A DNA stretch of 64,000 nt from Engraulis encrasicolus (taxonomy: Eukaryota; Chordata; Actinopteri; Clupeiformes; Engraulidae), in assembly GCF_034702125.1 (NCBI RefSeq), contig NC_085873.1, positions 44,608,144 to 44,672,143 of the forward strand. Reading direction: 5' to 3'. Position numbers and translations under genes: made by a program. Shown piece after piece: positions 35,708 to 46,348 of this stretch (position 1 is its first letter; each line of letters begins with the position of its first letter). The notes beneath the pieces are model-generated. The model was not told the DNA's origin. It was given only the letters and a program-made list of their open reading frames with translations, and made no database searches.

Positions 35708-36014
35708 GTGGTTTGCCATTGGCTAATTGGTCCCACCCACACACCTGAGAACACTCATGGAATTGATGTCTATTAACTCAGTTTGTCACAGAAGAAACGG
35801 CTCACTTCCTGACGAAGGTTTCATGCTGAAACACGTTGAAGTGTTTTAATCATGCTATGCCCAACAAAATAAAGGCATTTTAATTACAAAGAAGATGAGC
35901 GCCTTGGTATTCCTAAACCATTTTTTGAAACTAACCACAGCTGATTGAAAGTTGCGGAGCACCCATTTTACACTCCCACTCAAAACTCTTTATTTAGCAA
36001 TCAGTCTTTCACAC

Positions 36015-36174
36015 TAGGCTTGTTCGTGACGAAGCAGTGCTGCTTTTGCTAAGCAGCGAGCATGCGCACTTTGCCAGTTTGTTGCATTCTGGTTAGAATT
36101 TCCCAACCACAATGCATCAAAGTGTGCATGCTCGCTGCTTAGCAAAAGCAGCACTGCTTCGTCCCGAACGAGCC
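36015..36174. mobile_element. Hairpin MITE, copy 2
   Basis: Same family as 35538-35707, about 300 bp away. Sister units at 17772 and 23848 read straight across (TCACAATGTCTTGG, TCACATTGTCTTGG), giving the empty site. Confidence 0.85.
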
Positions 36175-36695
36175 AATTGTCTTGGTTGTGCTCAGCAGGA
36201 TACTTAGTTTACTTATATTCTGTCATTTCTATAATTCTTGCACTGCCATTAAGTGTATTTTGCTTTACTAGCATTTTCCGCAATTTTTATTTCAGGTAAT
36301 TCAGTTATCAGTCAAAATCAAAATAAAGAACATAAACAAAATCATATCCAGCATTCTGAGTATCCATCAAATAACTTGCAAGAAAGATAGTGGTTGATAT
36401 GCCTAGCTTACTTGAAGTCTCTGTGCAAACCTTTCAATGAGCTTTCGGTTAATAGAGTGACTCACTGCCACAGGAAAAGAAACAAAATGGCACTGGCATG
36501 AAAGCTAAGTAATTGGCAACATTGTAATAAATTGTGTCAAAATAACGGCCATATCTTGTTTTTTTCCGGCCATTTCCATTGTGTGATGCTTTGCAGTGTG
36601 TGTTGACTGAAGACAGGGTTGCATAATGTTAAATGTCTTGGTATCATTAGAGCCGTTTGCAAACAAGATGTTGCAGTTGGAGAATCAGTGTCAGT

Positions 36696-38064
36696 GGTTA
36701 GACCAGGGGTGTCAATAGGGTGACCAGCTGTCCGGACTTCGGCCGGACAACCCCGCCCCTTAACTTTCTAACCTAGCGTCCTTGCGCGCACCCATTGCTT
36801 CGACTTGCCGAATCCCCGCCTCCGTGGAGAAAACAGTGAAGTTGGCATTCTAAACTGTAGGCAGAAATCAGGGAACAGCGCTGCCATCTTACCTCAGACT
36901 AAATTCAGCTGCCAACAGCAGTTTTACTTGTAAAACAATATTTTTGGGGGGAAGGATTTTCGCATTTCATTATCTCACTCCGATAAAGGAGTCATCAGTA
37001 CCACTAACTTAATATTGTAGGCCTATCAGAGACGGCAGGTTACGATAGACAAATCCTTCCGTTGTTGTCTGTGTAGGCTATTTCGTATTTTTTTTTTTTA
37101 TGTATTTTGGGTAGTCATGCATTCGTAGGCCTAATAGCCAACAATTAATTTGATTAACTTTGAGGTCAGAAGTGTGTTTATCAGCGGTGTTTTAAGGGAG
37201 GCAAACCGCTTCTGTCAACCTTTTTTTTTTCATGCAGACGCTGGATGGAGCTCAAAATACAGACAGCGCCCGTGCAGAAAGACGTTTCTTTGCCCTGTTT
37301 GTAAAGTTGTGAGAACCCTCGTATCGTTGTAAAGGCATTTAGCGGACAAACGTTGCACTATGCGTTGCCACCAGTGCAGGAAAAAATAGGAAACAGACAG
37401 TAGACAATAATATAGTTACCTTATTTAACTTTCATACAGTCAGTTAATGAACTTCATATAGGGCTATTGCACGGATATTTCCCCGACATAAGGCGACAGC
37501 AATACAGTTAATTTGCTGGGCGAAGTATGGGGTTATATCTGGAGTAACATGGCGGCCGCAGATATCGGAAACGTGACCGACTGTCAAGGTCTAGTTTGCG
37601 TCAATGACGTTGCCTCGCATCTCGAGGCCATAAGCAAAAGGCTAGGAGGAAAGGAAAGACAAAGAGAGGGACACACGGACGTCGTGAACAGGTCGTAAAA
37701 ACGGACCGATGGCCACCCTAGGTGTCAAACTCAAATTGGCCGAGGGCCAAAATCAAAAATCTGGAGCGAAGTCGTGGGCCAAACTCAATATACATATTTT
37801 TACAAAAATGGACTGAAATTGCTCATGTTTAAACAGATTCCCATCATAGTTCAAATGTGCCTGCACATATTCTGTTGTATTTGAGTGTGAGTTGTTTCAA
37901 TGGCCTGGGCCCACTCATATTCTTGTGATATACGCATTTTCATGTTCAAATCTTAATACTACTGGTGTATGTAGGCCAACTGTAATGATATCGCGGGCCA
38001 AATAAAATGGCTCCGCGGGCCAAATTTGGCCCCCAGGCCTGAGTTTGACATCCATGGGTTAGAC
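36696..38064. mobile_element. hAT-type element (outer)
   Basis: The core (36704-38056) has ends CAGGGGTGTCAA and the complement of TTTGACATCCATG. GGTTAGAC flanks both sides exactly (36696-36703 and 38057-38064). The outer sequence shows the GGGCCAAA / TTTGGCCC repeats common in fish hAT elements. A second hAT element is nested at its left end. Confidence 0.9.
36716..37720. mobile_element. hAT-type element (nested), 1005 bp
   Basis: Ends TAGGGTGACCAGCTGTCCGG and the imperfect complement ending CCACCCTA. GGTGTCAA flanks both sides (36708-36715 and 37721-37728), the left copy being part of the host's own terminus. A short frame at 37550-37698 (MAAADIGNV start) has no recognisable domain; it could be a transposase first exon. 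Confidence 0.9.
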
Positions 38065-38559
38065 TGTGTGAAATACATGTCATGAAAATGAACAACCCAA
38101 AAAATCAACAGCACAAAAGCAGGATGATTGGTTATGCATCTCACCATGGATGGCCAGCAAACTGCCAAGGGGACGCAGGTTTCAATACATCCTGGATCTT
38201 TTCCCAACCCTACCTTTTATCTCCCCCCACTTTTTAAAATGTCCTGTAGGGACATACTGTAGTAGTAATTATTAAAACTCCACTGTTGTCGCTCAATATC
38301 GTGGCCACTGATGTGGCTCGACATTGGTTAGTGTGACGCTATCCAGAAACATTTAGCCACTTCACATCACTTAAGCAAGGTTAGCATCGATGCTGTCAAG
38401 AAACGCACCCCTGTATTGTTTTTTATTTTCAGCACCCAGATAAGAAGGGATCAAAAGTCACAGGGCCTTGCATACACCACGTGTAAATGAAATCAAGAAT
38501 ATGTGGTACGGATGTCCCTGCTCCGTTGTCCACTAGTGCTTTAACTGAGGAGAAAAAAA

Positions 38560-38697
38560 TGTAAATAAACTCCTGCTCTGCTGTCAGCATGGTATGCAAA
38601 CTTATGTTTGATCACATCAAATTACTCTCTAAGGTGGGCAGGTGTGCTCAGTATCATAACAGGACAGTCATGCATCACAATCAACTGGAGACAACAG
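38560..38697 (+). promoter_or_regulatory. Candidate promoter and 5' exon of receptor C
   Basis: A GTAAATAAACTCC box (about 38562) precedes ATG 38589 and an exon ending CAACAG|GTAAGG at 38697. A deletion relative to copies 1 and 6 shifts the upstream frame. The acceptor TTTTTAG ends at 40766, eight bases before the receptor ATG. Confidence 0.5.
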
Positions 38698-39068
38698 GTA
38701 AGGAAAACTTTTGTTGCAGCACTTTTCTCATTTCTCACAGCAACTTTGACTTGAATACTGTATGTATATTTTAAAAGCCTAAAGCCAACCTAAATCAAAA
38801 TGTTTTACGATGAGTTAAAATCCTGTTTGGTTTCATCATTTGGTAATGTTGAACAGAGAAATTGAGGGCACCGGCCTGTGCACTCACATTGCCCTTTTAG
38901 TGTATTTATGTTGGACAGTGGCTGATTATACAGACTCTACATTAATGTATCATCTGAAGATATAAGTCAACTGGTCTATTCATGGAAAGTTACTTATTTC
39001 CCCAAGAGTATCATCACCACAGAATGTCTGACTTCAGAGCTGAGTAGCAGGACTCTATAGAGTAGCAT

Positions 39069-39465
39069 TTTTATATGTTGCATCTAGCTTGTGGAATATG
39101 TTACCAGGTAATATTAAGATGATCAATAGCCTAGAAGGTTTTAAATGGGCTTTGAAAAAATGGTTTAGAGATCAGTCAGTGTAGTATATTACTTTAAATA
39201 TGTGTTATGTGTATGCTATGTATTTAATGTGTTATAGTTTGGTCCCAGTGCTACTCTTGTCATTTTAACAACTGCTGCCATTAACACCACTAAACACCAA
39301 GGACCACAATGGAAATAAGCTTTCGAGCTTTATTGTGATATCCTGACTCTCTGTTTTTTTTTTTTTAATTTAAGTATGTGGTGCGGTTTATATGAAACTC
39401 AATCATGTATTTATTTTATTTATATGGACTGAAGATGTCAAATAAAATCATTCATTCATTCATTC
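39069..39465 (+). mobile_element. LINE 3' end with (ATTC)n tail
   Basis: Begins inside a C-terminal LINE coding piece (LWNMLPGNIKMINSLEGFK, then a stop) and ends AATAAAATC followed by ATTC repeats. AGCAT flanks both sides (39064-39068 and 39466-39470). The relict unit near 16657 shows the empty site. Confidence 0.75.
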
Positions 39466-39677
39466 AGCATACTTTATAATGGATAATCAATAGGCATTCT
39501 AGTATGCAAATGAATTCACGTTTCTATAAGACGGCTATCATTCTCCCTTTTCCTCATTTGATTATCATGGTCAAGGACCTCAGACTCAAATAGTCAAATA
39601 AATAATGTTGCCAAAATCCGAATGACTAGAGATATCCTAATCCTGCAAAGATTTTTCCATAGCTCGGATACGCAAAG

Positions 39678-40305
39678 GTGATCAGCCTGATCTCTCGGAA
39701 TTCCGTGGAATGGACACGGATCTTTGGGGCACAAAATCTGTGTCAGTTTCACAGATTTTGCCAAAATTTCGTGCTCCTGGACACGGAATTGTTTTCCGTG
39801 ATTGACTCAAGGAAGTGCTCTCTATATTCCCACAGCACTGTGTTAAGTCTATCATTAAAAATAGATACCAAATGCTAATCCTTAACAAAATAATGCTATA
39901 GCAATTGAAGTTGCGCCCTGACCGAAACAATCCCTAACCTTAACCTGTCAGTAAAGACATTTTTGAGAAATACCTTTCCAGTTGGTTGATCAAGGCTATC
40001 AGGCTATCAAATTCATGTAAGAAACGAAAGAATACTAGCTGTGCCCAGACCCAAAAAAATCCCTAACCTTAAGCTGTCAGTAAGAAACGTTTTTTGAGAA
40101 AAAATATTTGAAATGAGAAAAATCCTGAGAAAACACAAGACTGTGGAAACATAGAGCTGTGGGAATATAGAAAAAGCACTTCCGTGTGTCCATCACGGAA
40201 GACAATTCTGTGTCCAGGGGCACGGAATTTTGGAAAAATCTGTGAAACTGACATGGATTTCGTGTCCCAAAGATCCATGTCCATTCCACGGAATTCTGAG
40301 TGATC
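39678..40305. mobile_element. Long inverted-repeat MITE
   Basis: Arms of about 180 bp: GTGATCAGCCTGATCTCTCGG and GGAATTCCGTGGAATGG at the left, their complements at 40250-40305, enclosing about 270 bp. Units D and E read across this position (about 47437 and 53865). No coding capacity. Confidence 0.75.
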
Positions 40306-40409
40306 ATGTTGCGGAGATCAAGGGAGGAAAGGATCTTGAAAGTATTGGGACACGCTACACTTCCACATGCATGTATGTGCATGTCAGGGGCAAAATGAGT
40401 TGAAGTGGT

Positions 40410-40575
40410 AGTGATGGAACATGGGACAGGGCCCAAAACTTTAATCTTCTACTTGAGACTTTCTGCCATGTCACAACAGTGTGGTTATAATGTAATACTA
40501 CTATTACTACTAACAATAATAATAATAATAATAATAGCAATAATAATAATAATAATAACAATAATAATAATATTA
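40410..40575. repeat. Block shared with unit D, ending in (AAT)n
   Basis: The segment with GGAACATGGGACAGGGCCC runs into AAT trinucleotide repeats (about 40508-40572). The matching block is 47548-47690 in unit D. It is not present at the equivalent place in units A and E. Confidence 0.8.
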
Positions 40576-40774
40576 CTGGTAGCTGATAGCTGGTAGATTG
40601 CTGGTAGATCTCTAGCATCTGCATGAAAGGGCTGGGTTATTATTGTACAACACTGGACTGCTTTTTGTAGACTCAACCCAGGGGTGGCCAGGGGGCTCTT
40701 GTAGTACCATAACAGTTCATGCTGCAGTCAGGGATATTTTCATAAGTGCTGCAACATCATTTTTAGGTGGACTA

Positions 40775-41668
40775 ATGACCATGAGCCCTGCGTCCTCAAA
40801 CATCACGAGTGCCACAAATGCTACTGAAACCTTGGATGTCTACTGCATCGATATGCCTATTGGTCCCAGAATTTGGGCTGCAGCGAGTGTACTCTCTGGT
40901 TGTGTGGGTTTTCCTGCCAGCGTGTGGCTTCTGTGGGTGCTTGTTCAGAGGCAGCGCAGTGGCACGACCAATGACATCAGCATCCTCAACCTCACCGCCA
41001 TGGACCTGGTCTTCAATGGTTTTGCAATACTAGGCATGCTGAATTTCATGGTGTGGAGAAATCACCTTTTTGATTTAATTGGTAACACTTTGTACGGTTT
41101 GAATATAACTGGAAGACCTCTTTTCATGGCATGTATGTGTGTGGACTGTTTCATGGCTGTGGTTTACCCCATTACCTACATGAAGATGAAGCGCTCGAGC
41201 TACAGACTGCTGTCCTGTGTAGCAGTGTGGCTTCTCACATTGTGCTCCGGCATTTGCGGTGTATTATTTAAACAGTGGGATATTTTATTCCACAGCATTT
41301 TGTACCTCCTTACCGTTCCAACCATTGTTTTCTGTGACCTTGCTATCCTCTACTCGTTGAGAAAGCCGGATCCTTCTGGAAGGAGTGGCGTCCACCCACA
41401 GAAGCAGAGGGCTATGCAGACCATCACCTTTAGCCTGTCCATGACCGCGGTGTGCTACCTGCCTCTAGTTGTGTTTCCTTTCCTCACTCTCATGCCTGTT
41501 AGTTACCAGGTGAAGTACTGTTATGTCAACATTCCTCTTTACATTGCACCGTTGCTTGGGGGTACCATCATGCCCCTGCTCCAACTGCACAGCCTGGGGA
41601 AGCTGAGGGGTCTGCAGCAGTGTACTAGTGTCTCTGGGCCCCCAGTACAGCCAACACAACAGCCTTAA
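40775..41668 (+). CDS. Class A GPCR-like receptor C
   Basis: 297 residues from ATG 40775, placed as in the sisters (frame open from 40643). N-terminal NIT and NAT glycosylation sites. TM and motif pattern as in receptor A: TM2 Asp kept; DCF, CYLP and MPLLQ in place of DRY, CWxP and NPxxY. The N-terminus carries the GPRIWAA version shared with A and E, but ECL2 is the two-residue-shorter type (FKQWDILFHSILY) shared with D and E. The ECL3 flank (FLTLMPVSYQVKYCYVN) is closest to E. There is no SINE after the stop; the flank reads directly into the CTCTTCAGACCATTAG block. Confidence 0.9.
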   Translation: MTMSPASSNITSATNATETLDVYCIDMPIGPRIWAAASVLSGCVGFPASVWLLWVLVQRQRSGTTNDISILNLTAMDLVFNGFAILGMLNFMVWRNHLFDLIGNTLYGLNITGRPLFMACMCVDCFMAVVYPITYMKMKRSSYRLLSCVAVWLLTLCSGICGVLFKQWDILFHSILYLLTVPTIVFCDLAILYSLRKPDPSGRSGVHPQKQRAMQTITFSLSMTAVCYLPLVVFPFLTLMPVSYQVKYCYVNIPLYIAPLLGGTIMPLLQLHSLGKLRGLQQCTSVSGPPVQPTQQP

Positions 41669-41879
41669 GATCACACCTCTCTTCAGACCATTAGAGCCCG
41701 CAGCAGATCAACTTCCACTAAAAAAAAAAAAAAAAACGTTTTTTGGTTGTTTTTTTTTTAAGCGGAGTGTCATCCCTTGCTACTGTACATGCTCGCTTCC
41801 AAGTGGTGCGTCACCTCCACAGCCTGTGTTTCCCAATTTACACAAACAATGCAGACGGCGGAGCGAATCAGGAAGACCC

Positions 41880-42458
41880 TATGGGGCACCTAAGTCTCCA
41901 CCCCTTCCGGGCGGCTTGTGGGGCTGGGAATGCAAAAAGTTTTGACTGGGCTGTAATGGACTGATCAAAGCTATTTTCCGACCCACCTTGCATTTCCCCG
42001 TCGATCACACATATGCTGTGCCTCAGAATTAATAACAACCAATGGTGTGCTTGTTAACTTCACTTGGCAAGCGATTTTTGAGTTGTGTGTGTGCAAAAAT
42101 ATGTAATTATTTGGACTACACAACAGACGTCGCATGTCCGACGTGCAGCCACTTAAGCCACGGTGCAGCGGTAGGGTTGGCTGTGCCTCGGTTCACGTCA
42201 AATATGCGAGGCGCACGTGTAGTCTCTAACACAGTTTTGCACAAAAGCTAAAATAACGTTTCTTGCGTGTCGAAAATGAGTGGTCTTACGACGCAAATAC
42301 AAACCTTTCAAATTCACTGTCACCTTATGTGAAATCCGGAGCACATGCCAAACGGGATGAGGATTTAGCTTGACTCGCTCCATTAACTCTCATTCAAAAT
42401 TTTGAGAGCTCCAGCCCCATGGATCGGAAGTAGAAGGGTGTGACTTAGGTGCCCCATA
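41880..42458. mobile_element. Inverted-repeat MITE
   Basis: A perfect 17-bp terminal repeat TATGGGGCACCTAAGTC (41880) and complement (ends 42458) enclose about 545 bp without coding sequence. Confidence 0.75.
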
Positions 42459-43380
42459 CACTTCACGTCACTTTGAAAAAAGGAGTTGCCCTCTTGGGTT
42501 TATGCCCGCCCAGAGATGTGCTGTTTTTCTAAAAACATTTTGAGTACTTTTTTTCCCCAACAAGTTTTCAAAACAAGAGACGGCTGGTGGCACGGAACCT
42601 TGATTACTGTGCGAACACACCGCCGGCGTTGAACGCATATGCTTAATGGTATATGATATTTAAAAAAAAAATAAGGGGGAGAAAAAATGATAACAACAGT
42701 GACACACATAACAGTGACAGGACGGGAGAAAATGTGCCTCATACAGCAGGGCTGCATTTTCCTGGAGCAGTGTGGGATTGTGCCTCCTTTGCATTTTTTT
42801 TTTTGTCTAAATGACATAAGATCATCTGATAGCCTATATGCAGACTAAGCCTACTACATTCATAAAGATGTATTTCTAAGTGAGAAAATCGATAAGCCTG
42901 GGGATAACACTTTCAAACAAAGCTAGAACGTTAGCCTACTTATGACAGCTCTGTGATTCATAATGAGAAGTTAGGTTACAAGTGTAGTGGACGTAGGGGA
43001 GGAAACTACACATCTTATTGTCAACAAGAAAACGGCAAATTTGATGCTCTGTTGATCATATGCAACAGCCAATAATAACTCTTCAAGTTGCTCAAAACTT
43101 TGTTTGTAGTCTTAAAATGGATGTAAGATTCAAAATGAACAATTTGCGGGCTGTTTAAAAGTATGCAATGTTTATAAAATACTTTGTTTTAGGAATAGCA
43201 CTAGTTAGCTGCCAGAAAAGCCATCAACAGTCACAGTGTTAGCAGCTAGCTACAGCTATTGTTCAGCCAATTCCAAGTCCTTCTGCACACTGTTTGCACC
43301 AAATATTAGTCCATAACTTTCAAAAATGAGGCGGCATAGAGAGCTTTATGAATCATTTGTTTAAAGGCTGTGCTGTCTGA
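42459..43380. other. No gene recognised
   Basis: AT-rich, with homopolymer runs (42661, 42797). No coding, RNA or repeat structure that I can support. Confidence 0.5.
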
Positions 43381-43487
43381 GCAGCAGTAAGCAATTTTAA
43401 ATTTAGCCACGGCTTTCCCACGTACTTCTTGCACTGCTACACTGGCTTCGCCCTGCTGCTGGTGCACCTGCAATGGGAGCATACGTA

Positions 43488-43790
43488 TGTTCCCCGGGTC
43501 CTATGTTCCCCTGTCTTTGTATGGGAACGGGGAACATAGGACCCTTTTCTGAAAAAGGGTTATATATTCCCCGCATTGTATGTTTCCGAGTTTTCAAATT
43601 GTGCCCTTCCCAAAACCATCCCTAACCCTAACCTGTCAGAAATGCAATATTTCTGAGTTGTAAATTTGTGCCCTGACCAAAACTATCCCTAAACCTAACA
43701 TGTCAGAGGTGCAACAACAACCTGCGTTTTGCCATGCGGCATCAGTCTACTTGGAAGCAGCGGGGAACATAGGACCTGGGGAACATAGGG
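43488..43790. mobile_element. Inverted-repeat MITE in the gag remnant
   Basis: The ends TATGTTCCCCGGGTCCTATG and the complement at 43790 repeat GGGGAACATAGGACC motifs. The interior has CCCTAACC motifs. It separates two Gag blocks of the host. Confidence 0.65.
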
Positions 43791-43917
43791 ATGACCCCCC
43801 TGACCCCCGGTTTGTATTGTATCAGTCAGCGTTAGCTTAGACTCTGAGCTACAGCTACAGCAGTCTACGAGACCATTCCTTATCAAGGATTACCACCGCG
43901 GTGCGGTCTATAATGTG

Positions 43918-44877
43918 TTCTTGTCACAGGGGTAAGTTACCCATTTTTGTTTGAACCTTTAATTTGCCCGTGACCAGGCAAACCCCAAACCAAGAACGTG
44001 GCAGGCAACAGAGTAATCACAGACACAGGATGTAAAGTTAATGAAGTTTAATTTCTTTCTTTTAAAATACCCAGTCCAAGTCCAAGATCCAATGTCCAGA
44101 GTCCAGAGTCTTTCTCCTAAAACTGAAGTTCAGTCCTGCAGTCACGTCCCAGATACCCAGCCCCAGCAGCAGAAACCCAGCAGCAGTTAGCAAGCAGCGG
44201 AAGGATAGCAGCAAGCAGCAGGGGTAGGCAGCAAGCAAGGGACAGAGCAGGTGAGGGCAAGCCACTGGACCAGAGCAGCACAGGGGTCCAGCAGAGGGCA
44301 GGCGGAGGTAGAGCAGAGCCCGAACGCGCAGATACTGCAAGAGAGGAAACACTCGGCAGCGAAACTGTGCTAGTAGATCAACCAGAAGGATTTGGAGTCA
44401 CGTAGTAGCCGTAACCACTGACTTCAGTTCGGGCACAGGTATAACCTGAGGCCCGGGGATGTGGTGCGCGCTGAATCTCCACTACGGCAGCCGGGGACCT
44501 GGACGGGTCTCTCGCCGTTGTCTTCTGTCGCAGACGAAGTCCACAAACGTTCTCTGCACCCGGTTTCGTCAGTTTCCTCCTCAAAGAGCTGCTCTCACCT
44601 CACCGGCCTGTTCACCCTCTGCCCCCGTGCTCTGCTGTGCAGTGCCTGTTGAGAAAGAAATAGAGACCTGCTCCCTGCGCACACCCGTTCCCGATTAAGC
44701 CCAACTCACCAATTAGCAACTCTTGATTGGTCTAATATAAAGTCGTTATCAGGTGGCATTTAGAAGGCACTGGGGATTAGACACTGCACACCAAACTCAA
44801 AACACTGCAAAACAACCCAAATAAAATGGCACAGCAAACATTAAAAATAAATCAAAATCTCACACATGTTACATTCT
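43918..44877 (-). mobile_element. Solo LTR (Ty3/Gypsy type), minus strand
   Basis: A 952-bp segment (43922-44873) has TGT..ACA termini on the minus strand (TGTAACATGTGTGAG start, CCTGTGACA end) and a TTCT 4-bp duplication on both sides (43918-43921 and 44874-44877). It interrupts the Gag frame of the host remnant directly. One LTR with a duplication and no internal region indicates LTR-LTR recombination after insertion. Confidence 0.65.
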
Positions 44878-45139
44878 TCTCTATAAGCTCTAAAGTCACA
44901 GTGTGACTTTGAAAACTCACACAGTACTCTGATAAACATTTCAACATTTTCACCTGGCCGCTGCAACCATTGGTAAAAGTAAGTGCGCTCGTGAATCACA
45001 TTACGCTTGGGAAAAAAATACTCGTCGTATTTTGCTAATACAGTGTGAAAGTCCTCTCCTTCTCCCATCTCCTCAAAAGTGAATGACTTGAATATGTTCT
45101 CAGCCTCAGAGCCCATAGCGTATGTTGGGGAAGTGACCT

Positions 45140-45434
45140 GGGGTGCATCCCAATATGTGACCTTGCCTCCTCCACTTGTGCTTGTCTCCTCGTCCCGCCT
45201 CCTGGCCCCTCCTCCGTGGAGAAAACGATAAAGTTTCACAGCTGTCAGCCTCGCCACAACAACTTTTGAGGGACTGTTTTTCATTCACCATCCCAATTGC
45301 AAATGATTAAAAGACTTAACAATTGAGCTTTTGCAAGATATTGAAATATAATGCTGTTGTCAGTGATGTCATCATGATGAGAAGCAAGTGGAGGAGGCAA
45401 GTGGAGGAGGCAAGGTCGCATATTAAAACGCACT
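45140..45434. mobile_element. Inverted-repeat MITE in the gag remnant
   Basis: Ends GGGGTGCATCCCAATATGTG and the imperfect complement ending near 45434 both lead into CTTGCCTCCTCCACTTG. The host Gag frame resumes on each side. Confidence 0.7.
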
Positions 45435-45605
45435 CCTGGACTTCTCCATCTTCACTAAAGAGTTTTGTAGTCATGTGATACCGTTGGAAACGTTGACACC
45501 AATCCGCCCACTCATTCAGGCGATCAAATCTGATGTTCTTCAGTGGATTAAACTTGGCCATTATCCGAATGAAATGAGTTGTCCGTCGCTACTTCTGACA
45601 CCATG

Positions 45606-45850
45606 TATATAATCCCAATGTCTACACAAGGATATTCCATAAGAGGATAACTAGTATATTGAAACTTTCAGAGGACACACACCATATACAGCTTATATTC
45701 ATGTAGCTTACTTTCTAACTGAAACGTATTAACATGTGCACTGGCTATACATGCACAGTGGCCGTAATCTCTTAAAGGCATAGAACACCATTTCTATTAA
45801 CTATTTACTAAAAACATCAATGATCTACAGCCACTCATCTTAAGCTCTAG
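45606..45850. other. No gene recognised; possible remnant 5' LTR of the gag element
   Basis: Lies upstream of the minus-strand primer-binding-like site, where an LTR would be expected, but it does not match the solo LTR at 43922. Confidence 0.3.
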
Positions 45851-46062
45851 CTTAATAGAACAATAACATTATTTGTTCAGTGCACAGTGAAGCACTCCAA
45901 AATAGGTTTAAAAAAATGAATAAAACCAATCTGGATAGTGGGCAATAGAAAAGAGTACACTTTTTTCAACACTAAGATAACAAGGGATCTACAGTCGTAG
46001 GGCCTTGCATACACCAAGAGTAAATCAAATCAAGAATATATGGTACAGATGTCCCTGCTCTG

Positions 46063-46188
46063 GGGTGAGTTTCTCAAAAGAGAAGTTGTTAGCCTGTTAG
46101 CAACTTCGGTAGTTGCCAATGGGAAAATGCATTGAAAACAACAAAGTAGCTAATGTAGTAAGCAACTTTGGTTTTGAGAAATTCACCC
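46063..46188. mobile_element. GTTTCTC-family element in the receptor D promoter block
   Basis: Ends GGGTGAGTTTCTCAAAA and TTTTGAGAAATTCACC, with CTG on both sides (46060-46062 and 46189-46191). The other five promoter blocks read straight across (CCTGCTCCGTTGTCCAC). Confidence 0.8.
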
Positions 46189-46207
46189 CTGTTGTGGGGA
46201 GGAAAAA

Positions 46208-46348
46208 ATGTAAATATACTCCAGCTTAGTAGGCAAACTTGACTATATCGAATTACTCTCCAGTCTAAGGAAACAGGTGCTCAGTGACTTTATTTCCAGC
46301 CATTTCAGCTATCAGCAGTCACGCATCACAATCAACTGGAGGCAACAG
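46208..46348 (+). promoter_or_regulatory. Candidate promoter and 5' exon of receptor D
   Basis: A GTAAATATACTCC box (about 46210) and an exon ending CAACAG|GTAAGG at 46348. The upstream ATG is destroyed here. The acceptor TTTTTAG ends at 47862, eight bases before the receptor ATG. The promoter block is split by the element at 46063-46188. Confidence 0.5.

Larger units (their letters stand above)
30611..35900 (+). mobile_element. 5'-truncated Penelope-like element, split by a LINE
   Basis: The frame at 30611-30916 and its continuation at 35105-35385 together cover the C-terminal end of a Penelope-like polyprotein. The first part has a cysteine cluster (CGHCNHC) and VIYKLKCPLCNVFYIGRTK, the start of a GIY-YIG endonuclease. 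The second part has MARHF..HNSDP, IRGGDRL-like RGGDRLKQLDQRE and CWIFKLKATQYPDLN, ending at a stop. The 3' flank to about 35900 contains GACGAAGG..GAAACACG and AATAAAGGC motifs typical of the terminal repeats of this class. The reverse transcriptase is missing. A 4.2-kb LINE interrupts the endonuclease. Confidence 0.75.
26660..41668 (+). repeat. Duplicated unit containing receptor C (expanded)
   Basis: Shared blocks occur at 26665-27116, 29063-29302, 29622-30230, 35925-36703, 38057-39068 and 39466-40770 before receptor C. The gaps are transposon insertions totalling about 10 kb. Confidence 0.75.
43380..45605 (-). pseudogene. Degraded Ty3/Gypsy gag and leader, minus strand, split by three insertions
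   Basis: On the minus strand a primer-binding-like TGGTGTCAGAAGTAGCGAC (45574-45592) is followed by ATG 45561 and a Gag N-terminus (W..WCQRFQRY, TKLFSEDGEVQ). Further Gag blocks follow at 45122-44880 (GSEAENIFKSFTFEE, LAKYDEYFFPKRNVIHER), near 43895-43805 (IRNGLVDC, LTLTDTIQ) and near 43470-43400 (VHQQQGEASVAVQEV). The breaks coincide with a MITE, a solo LTR and a second MITE. No protease or polymerase is seen, so it is a dead fragment. Confidence 0.65.

Noticed and set aside
37513..37698. 61-codon frame with Kozak-like start in the nested hAT element
   Set aside because: No recognisable domain and it lies wholly within a transposon; mentioned but not called as a gene.
44459..44698. Frames in the GC-richer 44.4-44.7 kb segment
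   Set aside because: They lie inside the solo LTR and have no protein-like features.
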